A DNA stretch of 59,557 nucleotides from Blastocatellia bacterium (lineage in GTDB: Bacteria; Acidobacteriota; Blastocatellia; RBC074): NCBI GenBank assembly GCA_016789725.1, contig JAEUQN010000018.1, positions 1-59,557 of the forward strand. The letters run 5' to 3'. Positions 8,981 to 17,581 of this stretch are shown here, piece by piece (the stretch's first letter is position 1; every line of letters starts with the position of its first letter). Below the pieces are notes generated by a model. The model was not told the origin of the DNA and searched no databases. It saw only the letters and a list, made by a program, of their open reading frames with translations. The translations under genes were made by a program, and so were the position numbers.

Positions 8981-10045
8981 TTAGGAACTTACGACCGCTA
9001 GAAATTGGTTGCTATTGGCGTTTTCCCATAGGTTGGTTCGCCCGCCAATCGTCAGCATTTTACAGGCACCTTTAATAACCGCATGCAATGGGTCGTCCGC
9101 GCGGGAAACAGTAAGTCCGGTTTCCAGCGCGATGCGTTCGGCAATGCCGGGGATGCACATCCCGCCGCCGGTCAGTCGCAAGCCAGTTTCAATAACTTCG
9201 CACGACAACTCTGGAGGTAGATCGCGCACGACCTGGCCGACAAATTCCACGATCTCTGCAAGAACCGGAGCGATAGTTTGAAAGACCTCGTCTCCTGAAA
9301 CGCGCGACCGCCGTAACGCGCCCGTGCGGCCATCTGTTCCGGCTGGGGCATAGGTCACCAGATTTTGCTGACGAGGTTTGGCTCCGACCTGGTGAATGAC
9401 CTCCAGCGCCTCAGGCGCGTAAAGCTCGATGTCTTGTTCCTCTTTGACCATTTTGTATAAAGCAGACGTCAAATCACTACAAGCCACCCGCAAGGCAGCA
9501 GTCTTGATTAACTCTCCAGAGCGGATCACCGCGATGTCTGTTACTCCGTCGCCAATATCAACCAAAAGCTGCGCGTAAGGCGATGAAACATCCATCCCCA
9601 GCCCAATGGCGGCGGCCAATGGTTCAGGTGCGAGGACGACGGCTGACGCTCCTGCCTTGCGGGTAGCTTCAACCAACGCTTGCCGCTCCGTTTCCTGGGC
9701 ATCGGTCGGGGCGCAAGCCAAAACGCGGGGGCGTACAAACCCCAGATGACGGGCGCGCCGAATCAATGGCGTGAGCAATGCCGCCGCAGAATTCACATCC
9801 GCGATAACTCCGGCTCGTAATGGAGAGATCAGAGGCATCCTGGGATTCAGCACTTTGGCCTGAGCGGCGTTGATCCCCACGGCTTCCACGAAACCCGTTT
9901 CAGCGCGCACTTTGATGACGGACGGCTCGTCGGCAATTAGCCCACGCCCACGCGCATACATCCGCGTGTTCGCCGTTCCCAGGTCAATCGCAATGTCAGG
10001 ATCGGCAATGAGATTGCGGGTTTGGGTGAAAATAGATAATGGCAT
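8981..10045 (-). CDS. MreB-like bacterial actin, divergent
   Basis: A 354-residue actin-fold ATPase. Phosphate-1 motif DLGTANT lies at residues 21-27, phosphate-2 is DIGDGVTD at 163-170 (usual MreB form DIGGGTTE), and the adenosine motif LTGGGMCIPGI is at 291-301. MreB polymerises under the inner membrane and organises lateral wall synthesis. The N-terminal half matches MreB well (PSVIKV, NPRMPLISPLRAGVIADV), but the 185-225 region and the C-terminus (LWENANSNQFLAVVSS) are divergent. No mreC, mreD, pbp2 or rodA follows, so this may be a second MreB-type paralog. A GGAG ribosome site lies about 8 nt upstream of the ATG. I do not assign mreB itself because of the divergence and lost synteny. 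Confidence 0.78.
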   Translation of the reverse strand: MPLSIFTQTRNLIADPDIAIDLGTANTRMYARGRGLIADEPSVIKVRAETGFVEAVGINAAQAKVLNPRMPLISPLRAGVIADVNSAAALLTPLIRRARHLGFVRPRVLACAPTDAQETERQALVEATRKAGASAVVLAPEPLAAAIGLGMDVSSPYAQLLVDIGDGVTDIAVIRSGELIKTAALRVACSDLTSALYKMVKEEQDIELYAPEALEVIHQVGAKPRQQNLVTYAPAGTDGRTGALRRSRVSGDEVFQTIAPVLAEIVEFVGQVVRDLPPELSCEVIETGLRLTGGGMCIPGIAERIALETGLTVSRADDPLHAVIKGACKMLTIGGRTNLWENANSNQFLAVVSS

Positions 10046-10084
10046 TTGAAGTTCTCCGTATCCGCTTTATTTGAACTAGAAGTC

Positions 10085-10113
10085 ATTATAAGCCTCGAAC
10101 CCAGGAAATGAAA
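10085..10113 (-). promoter_or_regulatory. Putative sigma-70 promoter of the MreB-like gene
   Basis: On the minus strand TATAAT (10090-10085) is preceded by TTTCAT (10113-10108) with a 17-bp spacer, about 40 bp upstream of the MreB-like ATG. The -10 is a perfect match and the -35 is weak. Confidence 0.42.
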
Positions 10114-10215
10114 TGAGCTACTGTATGGGAAAGCAGTGGAGATTCTGATAAGTTATGCAAAGAGTAAGGCTGGGAACCTGCTGGAAACCGGGTATCAAAT
10201 GATGAATCACTCGTT

Positions 10216-10276
10216 ATCGCTCTCGGTCCTGAGCGATTGATGCCGCGCCGGGCAAACGATCCTGATTTACGGGATC
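10216..10276. other. Dyads in the divergent intergenic region
   Basis: The 341-bp gap between the MreB-like gene and the carboxylase gene (10046-10386) has no supported ORF. It contains ATCGCTC (10216-10222) paired with GAGCGAT (10231-10237), and GATCC (10258-10262) paired with GGATC (10272-10276). These could be regulator sites between two divergent transcripts. Apart from the two promoter candidates I see nothing else in it. Confidence 0.3.
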
Positions 10277-10360
10277 GCAGTATATTACACGCCGGGTGCT
10301 GCGCCGCCGCTGGTCAACTGCCGAGTAGCTTGATACCAAACCTGAGAAGCAACGGGGTTC

Positions 10361-10369
10361 TGCTATGCT
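10361..10369 (+). promoter_or_regulatory. Possible extended -10 element of the carboxylase gene
   Basis: TGCTATGCT gives a TGn extension plus TATGCT. There is no good -35 at 17 bp. Transcription from here would start about 10 nt before the ATG at 10387, which has no clear Shine-Dalgarno, so the mRNA could be nearly leaderless. Weak call. Confidence 0.28.
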
Positions 10370-10386
10370 AAATATTTCTTTAATGT

Positions 10387-12354
10387 ATGCGAACGATCCA
10401 CAAAATCCTGATCGCCAATCGCGGTGAAATTGCACTTCGCATTATGCAAACCTGTCGCGCGATGGGGATCGCAACAGTGGCGGTTTATTCTGAGGCGGAC
10501 GCCACCTCGCCACACACGCGCTTTGCCGATGAAGCTGTATTTATCGGTGCTGCGACGGCGAAAGAATCGTATCTGAGCGGCGAACGGATTCTTGCCGCTG
10601 CGCACGCAACAAAGGCTGATGCGATTCATCCGGGCTACGGTTTTTTATCGGAGAACGCCGAGTTTGCTGAAGCCTGCGCGAATATAGGCGTTACCTTCAT
10701 TGGCCCGTCGCCACAGGCGATACAACAGATGGGATTAAAGATTGCCGGACGCGAGATTGCAGCGGCGGTGGGCGTGCCAACTGTTCCAGGTTACAACGGC
10801 GAAGACCAAAGCAATGCTGCGTTGCGCGATCAAATGTTGAGCCTTGGTTTTCCCGTTTTGATTAAAGCTTCGGCAGGCGGAGGCGGCAAGGGAATGCGTG
10901 TCGTGCGCTTGATGAGCGAAATGGACGACGCGATTGATGGCGCGCGACGTGAAGCAGAAAAGTCATTCGGCGACGGTTCACTGCTGCTCGAAAAATACAT
11001 CGAACAAGCGCGCCACGTCGAAATCCAAATTCTCGGCGACACGCACGGCAATCTGGTGCATCTGTTCGAGCGCGATTGTTCGCTGCAACGCCGTCATCAG
11101 AAAATCATCGAAGAATCGCCTTCGCCTGTGGTCACGGCTGAACTGCGCGAACGAATGGGAGCGGCAGCGGTCAGCATTGGTAAAGCGTTGGATTACACGA
11201 ACGCCGGCACGGTTGAATTTATCCTTGCGCCAAATGGCGAATTTTATTTCATCGAAGTGAACACGCGCTTGCAGGTTGAGCATCCCGTAACCGAAATGAT
11301 TACGGGGCTGGATTTGGTCAAACTGCAAATCGAAATCGCGGAAGGGAAGCCGTTGCCGTTTGCGCAATCCGACTTGAAAACACATGGTCACGCGATTGAA
11401 GCGCGCTTATATGCCGAAGACCCAAACAACGACTTCCTGCCCGCGACCGGAACGATTCACGATTGGTTGTTGCCCGCAATAGATGGTTTGCGCATTGATG
11501 CCGGTGTGGAGCAGGGCAGCGACATCGGCATCAACTACGATCCGATGTTGGCAAAGCTGATTGCGCACGGGACGACGCGTGAGGAATCGCTTCGCAAATT
11601 ACGTTATGCGCTCAAAAGCCTGTTAATACAGGGCGTGACGACGAATCAGGAATTTTTGTTGCGGTTGCTAGGGCGGCCAGAATTTGCGAATGGCAACACG
11701 CACACGGGGTTCATCGCGGAACATTTGGCAGAACTGACGAAGGCCGAAGATGCCGAACTGGATCGCGCTTCGGCGATTGCCGCCGCGTTGTATTGGCAGA
11801 AGTCCTGGCAATCGTCGGATGCGTTGATGGCAAATCTGCCGCCGAGTTATCGCAACAATCCCTATCGCAATCCCTCGCTCAAATTGCAGCTTGGAACGCA
11901 GGAAGCACTCGTTTCATGGCGGCACATCGCAAGCGATCAATTTGAAGTGACTACACTCGACACAACGGCGCAAGCACAGATTCTGTCATTCGATGCACGT
12001 CACATCCGCCTCGTCATTGACGGCGTGCAACGCAGCTTTCGTCTGATGAAAGTTGGCGATCATTTGTACCTTCACTCTTCGCTTGGTTCGCGCACGATCA
12101 CGCGCTTGCCGCGTCACCCGGAAGTGCAAGCTGCGGCAGAACAAGGTTCGATGATTTCGCCGATGCCGGGACTTGTCGCAAAAATTCTGGTTGCCGTTGG
12201 ACAGGCAGTCAAAGCAGGCGACCCGTTGCTGATCCTGGAAGCGATGAAGATGGAACAGACGATGCGCGCTGCGGTAGACGGCATCGTCGAAACGATTCGT
12301 GTGGCCGAAGGCGAAGTCGTCGGGCCGGGCGCGATGCTCATTACTTTGAAATGA
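10387..12354 (+). CDS. Acyl-CoA carboxylase alpha subunit (biotin carboxylase plus biotin carrier domain)
   Basis: A 655-residue protein. Residues 1-445 form the biotin carboxylase fold: IANRGEIALRI, HPGYGFLSENAEFAEAC, the glycine-rich ATP loop KASAGGGGKGMRVV, and EFILAPNGEFYFIEVNTRLQVEHPVTE. A linker follows, then a C-terminal biotinyl domain with EAMKM, Lys621 being the biotinylation site. The combined length and fusion match methylcrotonyl-, geranyl- or propionyl-CoA carboxylase alpha subunits rather than stand-alone AccC. It uses ATP and bicarbonate to carboxylate biotin; a separate beta subunit transfers CO2 to the acyl-CoA. The acyl-CoA dehydrogenase 157 bp downstream favours the leucine (MCC) or a related branched-chain pathway. 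No carboxyltransferase subunit is present in the window. Confidence 0.88.
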   Translation: MRTIHKILIANRGEIALRIMQTCRAMGIATVAVYSEADATSPHTRFADEAVFIGAATAKESYLSGERILAAAHATKADAIHPGYGFLSENAEFAEACANIGVTFIGPSPQAIQQMGLKIAGREIAAAVGVPTVPGYNGEDQSNAALRDQMLSLGFPVLIKASAGGGGKGMRVVRLMSEMDDAIDGARREAEKSFGDGSLLLEKYIEQARHVEIQILGDTHGNLVHLFERDCSLQRRHQKIIEESPSPVVTAELRERMGAAAVSIGKALDYTNAGTVEFILAPNGEFYFIEVNTRLQVEHPVTEMITGLDLVKLQIEIAEGKPLPFAQSDLKTHGHAIEARLYAEDPNNDFLPATGTIHDWLLPAIDGLRIDAGVEQGSDIGINYDPMLAKLIAHGTTREESLRKLRYALKSLLIQGVTTNQEFLLRLLGRPEFANGNTHTGFIAEHLAELTKAEDAELDRASAIAAALYWQKSWQSSDALMANLPPSYRNNPYRNPSLKLQLGTQEALVSWRHIASDQFEVTTLDTTAQAQILSFDARHIRLVIDGVQRSFRLMKVGDHLYLHSSLGSRTITRLPRHPEVQAAAEQGSMISPMPGLVAKILVAVGQAVKAGDPLLILEAMKMEQTMRAAVDGIVETIRVAEGEVVGPGAMLITLK

Positions 12355-12357
12355 AAC

Positions 12358-12482
12358 CACGGAGAACGCGGAGAGCACGGAGAAAAACAAGCAGGATTAG
12401 CAGGATGTAAAAGATGTTTTTTATCCTGTCTACCTTGTCAATTTTGTCAAAATACTCCGTGTCTTCCGTGTTCTCTGTAGTG
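12358..12482. repeat. Intergenic palindrome with arms of tandem 9-bp units
   Basis: The left arm starts CACGGAGAA, CGCGGAGAG, CACGGAGAA (12358-12384) and the right arm ends TACTCCGTG, TCTTCCGTG, TTCTCTGTA (12453-12479). The inner part keeps a 9-base rhythm: AGCAGGATT, AGCAGGATG on the left against ATCCTGTCT, ACCTTGTCA on the right. The arms are imperfect reverse complements, so the whole spacer between carboxylase stop and dehydrogenase start can fold into one long hairpin. Confidence 0.7.
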
Positions 12483-12511
12483 AATACTTCTTCAATTGAG
12501 AGGCAATATTT

Positions 12512-13672
12512 ATGGAAGATACCCAACTGCAATTTCCTTATTTCACCGAAGAGCATCGGATGCTCCGCGACACCGTCAAGCAATTTGCACAACGCGAAAT
12601 CGCACCGTATGCCGAAGAGTGGGACGCCGAGGGAATTTTCCCGCGCGAAGTATTCAAAAAGGCGGGCGACCTCGGTTTGTTCGGCATTCGTCTTGATCCG
12701 AAATATGGCGGCAGCGGCTTGGATTGGTGGGCAACGGCGGCCTATATCGAAGGGCTTTCGTACACCACCAGTGGCGCGGTGAATATGGCGATTATGGTGC
12801 AGTCGGATATGACGCTGCCGTTCATTGACGATGTCGGAACGCCCGAACAAAAAGAAGAATTCCTGCGTCCCGCGATTGCCGGGGAAAAGATGGCCGCACT
12901 CGGTATCAGCGAACCGGGCGGTGGCTCCGATGTCGCGGCGATCAAGACGCGCGCGAAAGTGGATGGCGATGACCTGGTCATCTCCGGCCAAAAACTATGG
13001 ATCACGAACGGCACGCGCGCCGACTTTATTTTGCTCGCTGTGCGCACTGCCGACGACCGCTACAAAGGCATCACGTTTTGCCTTTTCCCCACAGCTGTCA
13101 AAGGCTTTTCGGTCGGCAAGAAACTCAAGAAAGTCGGCAACCTTGCGTCGGATACGGCGGAGTTGTTTTTCGACAATTGCCGCATCCCGAAACGTTACGT
13201 GCTGGGCGAGATGAATCGTGGGTTTTATTACGTGATGGAAAACTTTCAGGGGGAACGTTTGGTGTCGGCGATTGGCGCAGTCTACGCAATGGAACGCGCG
13301 ATTGAACTCGCCAAAGCTTATGGCAAAGAGCGTGAAGCCTTCGGACAACCGCTTGGACAGTTCCAGGTCTGGCGGCACAAATTCGCCGAGATGGATACGC
13401 AAGTCGAAGCCGCCAAATGGCTGACGTTTCGCGCGCTGGATTTATACAATCGCAAGCTGAAAGCGATCCGCGAAATCACGATGTCAAAGCTGCACACGAG
13501 CGATCTGTCGCAGCGCGTGATGTACGATTGCATGCAGATTTTCGGCGGCTTCGGCTACACGACCGAATACCCGATTTCGCGGTTCTGGCGCGACGTGCGC
13601 TTGCACACGATTGGGGCGGGCGCGTCGGAGGTGATGAAAGAGATTTTGGCGAAGTTGGATGAGCAAGGGTGA
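12512..13672 (+). CDS. Acyl-CoA dehydrogenase (FAD flavoprotein)
   Basis: A 386-residue protein of standard acyl-CoA dehydrogenase length: N-terminal helical domain, middle beta domain ([23 protein letters not shown]), C-terminal helical domain ([38 protein letters not shown]). It oxidises an acyl-CoA to the enoyl-CoA and passes electrons to ETF. The C-terminal loop reads IGAGASE, lacking the Glu of the YEGTSE motif used by short- and medium-chain enzymes. An ERLV motif near residue 249 matches the position of the catalytic Glu in isovaleryl-CoA and long-chain dehydrogenases. With the carboxylase alpha subunit upstream, a leucine or isoprenoid acyl-CoA route is likely. AGAGG precedes the ATG. 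Confidence 0.9.
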   Translation: MEDTQLQFPYFTEEHRMLRDTVKQFAQREIAPYAEEWDAEGIFPREVFKKAGDLGLFGIRLDPKYGGSGLDWWATAAYIEGLSYTTSGAVNMAIMVQSDMTLPFIDDVGTPEQKEEFLRPAIAGEKMAALGISEPGGGSDVAAIKTRAKVDGDDLVISGQKLWITNGTRADFILLAVRTADDRYKGITFCLFPTAVKGFSVGKKLKKVGNLASDTAELFFDNCRIPKRYVLGEMNRGFYYVMENFQGERLVSAIGAVYAMERAIELAKAYGKEREAFGQPLGQFQVWRHKFAEMDTQVEAAKWLTFRALDLYNRKLKAIREITMSKLHTSDLSQRVMYDCMQIFGGFGYTTEYPISRFWRDVRLHTIGAGASEVMKEILAKLDEQG

Positions 13673-13708
13673 GCAGATCAGTCTCCAAAGGTCAGAGTGT
13701 AAATCCAT

Positions 13709-14140
13709 ATGAAACGTTTTTCGGATGAAGTAGATCGCCTTCTTGTGAAGGCTGGATGGTTTGAAGGGCGAGACGTTTTGGATCAGGTGCGGCTCCTTGA
13801 AGGCTTTACCCCCTTCGCCGCCGCACAACAGGTTTTACGCGAATTCGGGAATCTTCACATTGGGTCAAGTGGAGCAGGGATTGATTGTGCTCGCTCTGAT
13901 GTAGAGATAGACCCATCATTAATAGCAGGTGGCGAGGAGCTTATCGCTGAATTTGAGAATAAACTTGGGATTAAACTTACGCCCTTGGGAGAAGCGCACA
14001 ATGGACACTTGATCTTCCTTATGGATGAGCAAGGAAGAGTCTTTGCTTCGTGGCTGTTTCACGATGTGTTTCCTTACGCTAAATCTTTTGATCGTGCGCT
14101 TGAGACTTTTTTGCTGGGGTTGGATAACGAAGGGGTCTGA
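13709..14140 (+). CDS. SUKH-3-like immunity-type protein, orphan
   Basis: A 143-residue cytosolic protein. The pattern of FSDEVDRLLVKAGWFEGRDV at the N-terminus, then VLREFGNLHI, an acidic segment with ELIAEFENKLGIKLTPLGEAHNG, and a C-terminal WLFHDVFPYAKSFDRALETFLLG is typical of the SUKH-3 family. Members neutralise nuclease or deaminase toxins in polymorphic toxin and contact-dependent systems. No toxin gene is adjacent. By eye its codons are more AT-rich than those of the flanking metabolic genes, suggesting recent acquisition. Family recognised by pattern only. Confidence 0.62.
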   Translation: MKRFSDEVDRLLVKAGWFEGRDVLDQVRLLEGFTPFAAAQQVLREFGNLHIGSSGAGIDCARSDVEIDPSLIAGGEELIAEFENKLGIKLTPLGEAHNGHLIFLMDEQGRVFASWLFHDVFPYAKSFDRALETFLLGLDNEGV

Positions 14141-14433
14141 TTAGCAAGTATTGCATAAAGCTACGGGGCAACCGCCATCGCCGTTTCTGCGACTTCATTT
14201 GAACCTGTCGTAACAGGTGGGCGACGTTGCTCTGTGGCGTTAAAGTCTCGTGCTATGACGAGCAGGTTTGCCAACAGATGTATGCGAAAGTCTCCCGACA
14301 AATGAATTAGGTTCAAAAAATATGTCGTAGATGACAAACGAAGCAGAAGCCCCGCAACGAGAGCCATCTTAGAGGACGCCTGTAGCCTCGGTCAAGCCAC
14401 AAAATATAGTATTTTTACGGGTGGTTTATCTGC
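14141..14433. other. Intergenic stretch without a supported gene
   Basis: AT-richer than its surroundings. A 68-codon minus-strand frame (14161-14367) crosses it but resembles no family and has no ribosome site. I see no tRNA-like or terminator structure. It may be residue of the mobile segment that brought the SUKH gene. Confidence 0.4.
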
Positions 14434-14462
14434 TTGACCCTCTGTCGCGCATTCGTTATCCT
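14434..14462 (+). promoter_or_regulatory. sigma-70-like promoter of efp
   Basis: TTGACC (14434-14439), a 17-bp spacer and TATCCT (14457-14462). It would give a 5' leader of roughly 90 nt before the efp ATG. AGGAG at 14544-14548 lies 12 nt from that ATG. Confidence 0.55.
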
Positions 14463-14560
14463 GTTGCACTTTTGCAGCCGTCACTCATGTGACTATGCTC
14501 ATAACCCGCTTGCTCCGGCGCGCGGTACTGTACCAATCTTGACAGGAGAATTTTTGACGA

Positions 14561-15127
14561 ATGGCAAGTATTCAAGCTACGCAAATCCGTAAAGGAATCG
14601 TAATTTTGCACAACGGTGTGCCGCACCGAATTCTGGAATTTCATCACCATACGCCCGGCAACTTGCGCGCGATGGTGCAAACCCGGATGCGCAACTTAAA
14701 AACCGGGACCACCACCGAACACCGCTTTCGTTCGACCGAATCGGTTGAGAAAGCCGTCTTTGAAGAACTTGAAATGACGTTTCTGTATGGTGATGCTGAC
14801 GGCTACCATTTTATGAATATGGAATCGTATGAGCAGGTCGCGCTCACCGAGGAAGTCCTGGGCGATGCGGTTGGCTACCTGTTACCGGAGACCGTCATCA
14901 AGATCGAATTTTTTGAAGGCAATCCCATTGGCATTACGATTCCATTGACGGTGGAATTGACCGTGGTTGAGACTGAGCCGGAAATCAAAGGTGCAACCGT
15001 CAGCAACGTGGGCAAACCTGCTAAATTGGAAACCGGTATCACGATTCAGGTCCCTGCCTTTATCAAAGAAGGCGAAAGGATTCGCGTGGATACGACCGAA
15101 GGCAAGTATATGGAGCGGGCGAAGTAA
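14561..15127 (+). CDS. efp: Elongation factor P
   Basis: A 188-residue, full-length EF-P: KOW-like domain I (residues 1-65), OB domain II ([23 protein letters not shown]) and OB domain III ([38 protein letters not shown]). It binds between the P and E sites of stalled ribosomes and promotes peptide-bond formation at polyproline runs. The loop that inserts toward the peptidyl-tRNA reads [10 protein letters not shown], so the tip is Asn34 rather than the modified Lys of E. coli or B. subtilis or the Arg of Pseudomonas. Proline-rich clients exist nearby (linkers in the diheme fusion and in the M56 protease). Confidence 0.93.
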   Translation: MASIQATQIRKGIVILHNGVPHRILEFHHHTPGNLRAMVQTRMRNLKTGTTTEHRFRSTESVEKAVFEELEMTFLYGDADGYHFMNMESYEQVALTEEVLGDAVGYLLPETVIKIEFFEGNPIGITIPLTVELTVVETEPEIKGATVSNVGKPAKLETGITIQVPAFIKEGERIRVDTTEGKYMERAK

Positions 15128-15132
15128 TTAGT

Positions 15133-15193
15133 GGCTGGTGTTTGGTGTTTGGTGGCTGGTTGCAGCTCACCGATCACCGATCACCGACCACCG
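15133..15193. repeat. Heptamer palindrome between efp and waaA
   Basis: The left arm is four exact 7-bp units (15133-15160): GGCTGGT, GTTTGGT, GTTTGGT, GGCTGGT. The right arm is four units (15166-15193): CTCACCG, ATCACCG, ATCACCG, ACCACCG. The arms match as reverse complements mainly in the ACC/GGT core, so pairing is weaker than in the other copies. It ends 5 nt before the chosen waaA start. Confidence 0.65.
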
Positions 15194-15198
15194 CATTT

Positions 15199-16551
15199 AT
15201 GTATTTCCTCTACAGCATTTTTCTCTCCCTCGCATTTTTGGCATTACTGCCGTATTTCCTCTACCAGGCGTTTTGCAATAAAAAATACTTGAGCAACTTT
15301 GGGGAGCGGCTGGGAACTTTGCCGGAGGTGTTGCCATCCGACGGACGCCCCACCATCTGGATTCACGCGGTGTCGGTTGGCGAGACATTGGCGGCGCATC
15401 CGCTGGTCAATGCGTTGCGTGAACGATTTCCGCAACATCGGTTGATTTTTTCGACGACGACCGCAACGGGGCAAGCGGTTGCGCGGTCGCGCATTTCTGA
15501 AGCAGATGGCTTTTGCTATTACCCCTTCGATTGGCGGTTTTCTGTGCGCCGCGCGCTCAACACCATCAAGCCTTGCGCAGTCGTGCTGATGGAATCTGAA
15601 ATGTGGCCGAACTTCCTGCGCGAGTGCCAACTGCGCCAGATTCCGGTGGTGGTTGCCAATGGTCGTGTTTCAGATCGTTCGTTTCGTCGTTCACAAAAAT
15701 TTGCCTTCTGGTTTCGCCGAATGACGGCGAACGTGACGCGCTTCCTGATGCAAAGCGAAGCCGATGCGGCGCGCATTCAGGCCTTGGGCGCGGCTCCCGA
15801 ATCAATCATTGTCAGCGGCAATATCAAATACGATATTGGCATCGCCAAAGACGCCGCCGCCAGGGAGGCAACCTCTCGCTTGCTTGAGGCGGATTTCGCG
15901 TTGTCACGCGCGCCTTTGATTATTGCGGGCAGTTCGTGCGATGGCGAGGAGGAGTTGATTCTTGCGGCCTTTGCTGAAGTCCGAAAAGAACTGAATGACG
16001 TCCGCCTGTTGCTCGCGCCGCGTCATCCCGAACGGTTTGATATTGTCGCCAAATTGTTGGATTCGTCGCGCTTCAAATCTGTCCGACGATCTGCTTATGT
16101 GCAACAAGTCGAAACGGCTGGCCTTGGCGGGTCACTCTCATTGCCCGTTACCAAAAATCCTGCGTATTCAGCAGACATTGTACTGCTTGATTCGATAGGT
16201 GAATTGGCGTCGCTGTATCGCTTTGCCTCAGTCGTGTTTGTCGGCGGCAGTTTAGTTCCGAAAGGCGGACATAATATCCTCGAACCGGCGTTGGATGCTA
16301 AGCCCATCATTGTTGGCCCGCACATGGAAAACTTTCGGGAAGTTGCTGCCGAATTCCACCGCCACGAGGCCGTCGTCCAATTGCAAGGTGCGAATGACAG
16401 CGAATTGATTGCATCATTACGTGATGCGATCCTGGAATTGCTAACAGACGAAGAACGCGCACAAACCTTAGGCCATCACGCGCGCGCTGCTGTCGAAGCC
16501 AATCGCGGCGCAACCACAAAAACAGTTGCCGTTCTTGCCGATTTGATCTGA
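15199..16551 (+). CDS. waaA: 3-deoxy-D-manno-octulosonic acid (Kdo) transferase
   Basis: The start at 15199 (MYFLYSIFLSLAFL) is preferred: the longer frame from 15142 only translates the heptamer repeat. This gives 450 residues. An N-terminal membrane anchor is followed by the GT-B fold: IWIHAVSVGETLAA, PLVNALRERFP, ETEMW-like ESEMWPN, VVANGRVSDRSF, SGNIKYD, and in the C-terminal domain APRHPERFD, DSIGELASLYRFASVVFVGGSL, GGHNILEP. It transfers Kdo from CMP-Kdo to lipid IVA on the inner face of the inner membrane. It is directly followed by lpxK, so lipid A-Kdo assembly is encoded here. Confidence 0.93.
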   Translation: MYFLYSIFLSLAFLALLPYFLYQAFCNKKYLSNFGERLGTLPEVLPSDGRPTIWIHAVSVGETLAAHPLVNALRERFPQHRLIFSTTTATGQAVARSRISEADGFCYYPFDWRFSVRRALNTIKPCAVVLMESEMWPNFLRECQLRQIPVVVANGRVSDRSFRRSQKFAFWFRRMTANVTRFLMQSEADAARIQALGAAPESIIVSGNIKYDIGIAKDAAAREATSRLLEADFALSRAPLIIAGSSCDGEEELILAAFAEVRKELNDVRLLLAPRHPERFDIVAKLLDSSRFKSVRRSAYVQQVETAGLGGSLSLPVTKNPAYSADIVLLDSIGELASLYRFASVVFVGGSLVPKGGHNILEPALDAKPIIVGPHMENFREVAAEFHRHEAVVQLQGANDSELIASLRDAILELLTDEERAQTLGHHARAAVEANRGATTKTVAVLADLI

Positions 16552-16552
16552 T

Positions 16553-17581
16553 GTGTTCCGAACGTTGCTGACATCTACAGCCTCTCGCCTTTATGCCGCT
16601 GGCGTTCGCTGGCGGCTCCAACGGTATCGTTCCGGTCGTCTCAAAATCCATCGTCTTAACACGTCCGTGATCAGTATCGGCAATCTCACGGTTGGCGGCA
16701 CGGGCAAAACGCCCTGCACGGCATTCATTGCTAATTTCCTCAAAGAAGATGGATTGAATGTTGCAATTTTAAGTCGCGGGTATAAGCGCGAAAGCAAAGG
16801 CTTGATCGAAGTTTCCAATGGAAACGAGATTTTGTGCGATGCGCGTCAGGCCGGCGATGAGCCGTATTTGTTAGCGCAGCTTTGCCCCGGTGTGCGCGTG
16901 GTTGTGAACGCGAATCGCTACGAAGCGGGGAAGTGGTTGGAATCGCAAACCAGGATGGATGTCTTTCTGTTGGATGATGGCTATCAGCACCTTCAATTGC
17001 ATCGTGACTTGAATTTGCTGTTGTTGGATGGTGAGAGTCCGATGGGCAATGGGCAGCTCTTGCCAAGTGGGATTTTGCGTGAGCCGAGCCGCGAAATCGG
17101 TCGCGCTGATCTTGTCATTGCAACGCGGGCAGAACGGGCTAATCGTGATGCCCTTCACGCACTGGTCGGTTCGCTCAACCCGGCAGCGCCTTTATTTTTC
17201 GCGCAGCATGCCATCATCGGTTTCAAATTGCTCAATGCTGCTTCGCCGCTTGAATCTTTCGAGCAGCAAAAAATAGCGGCATTTTCCGGTATTGCTCAAC
17301 CGCAACGGTTTTTTGCGAATCTGCAACAACAGCAATTACAGCTTGTGCATCAAGCATCATTCCCCGATCATCATCGCTACACTCACGCCGAAATCACGGC
17401 TTTTCTCAAACAAGCTCAGTCGCAGCAAGCCACCGCGATGTTTACGACCGAAAAAGACGCCGCGAATTTACCTGTGGAAGTTTTGACTCACGCGGAACTG
17501 CCGATGTACGCCGCACAATTACAGTTCAAGCTTGAAAACGAAGCGGAATTCAAACGACTGATCCGCCAGAAAATAAAATGA
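16553..17581 (+). CDS. lpxK: Tetraacyldisaccharide 4'-kinase
   Basis: A 342-residue lipid A kinase. The P-loop SIGNLTVGGTGKTP at about residues 41-54 is diagnostic, followed by VAILSRGYKRES, DEPYLLAQ, and DVFLLDDGYQH with the conserved DDGxQH. It phosphorylates the 4' position of the disaccharide lipid A precursor using ATP at the inner membrane. The start is GTG, one base after the waaA stop, so the genes are translationally coupled. The next gene starts within its stop codon (ATGA overlap). Confidence 0.93.
   Translation: MFRTLLTSTASRLYAAGVRWRLQRYRSGRLKIHRLNTSVISIGNLTVGGTGKTPCTAFIANFLKEDGLNVAILSRGYKRESKGLIEVSNGNEILCDARQAGDEPYLLAQLCPGVRVVVNANRYEAGKWLESQTRMDVFLLDDGYQHLQLHRDLNLLLLDGESPMGNGQLLPSGILREPSREIGRADLVIATRAERANRDALHALVGSLNPAAPLFFAQHAIIGFKLLNAASPLESFEQQKIAAFSGIAQPQRFFANLQQQQLQLVHQASFPDHHRYTHAEITAFLKQAQSQQATAMFTTEKDAANLPVEVLTHAELPMYAAQLQFKLENEAEFKRLIRQKIK

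Noticed and set aside
14161..14367. 68-codon minus-strand frame in the gap before efp
   Set aside because: No ribosome site and no recognisable pattern; kept only as an intergenic note.
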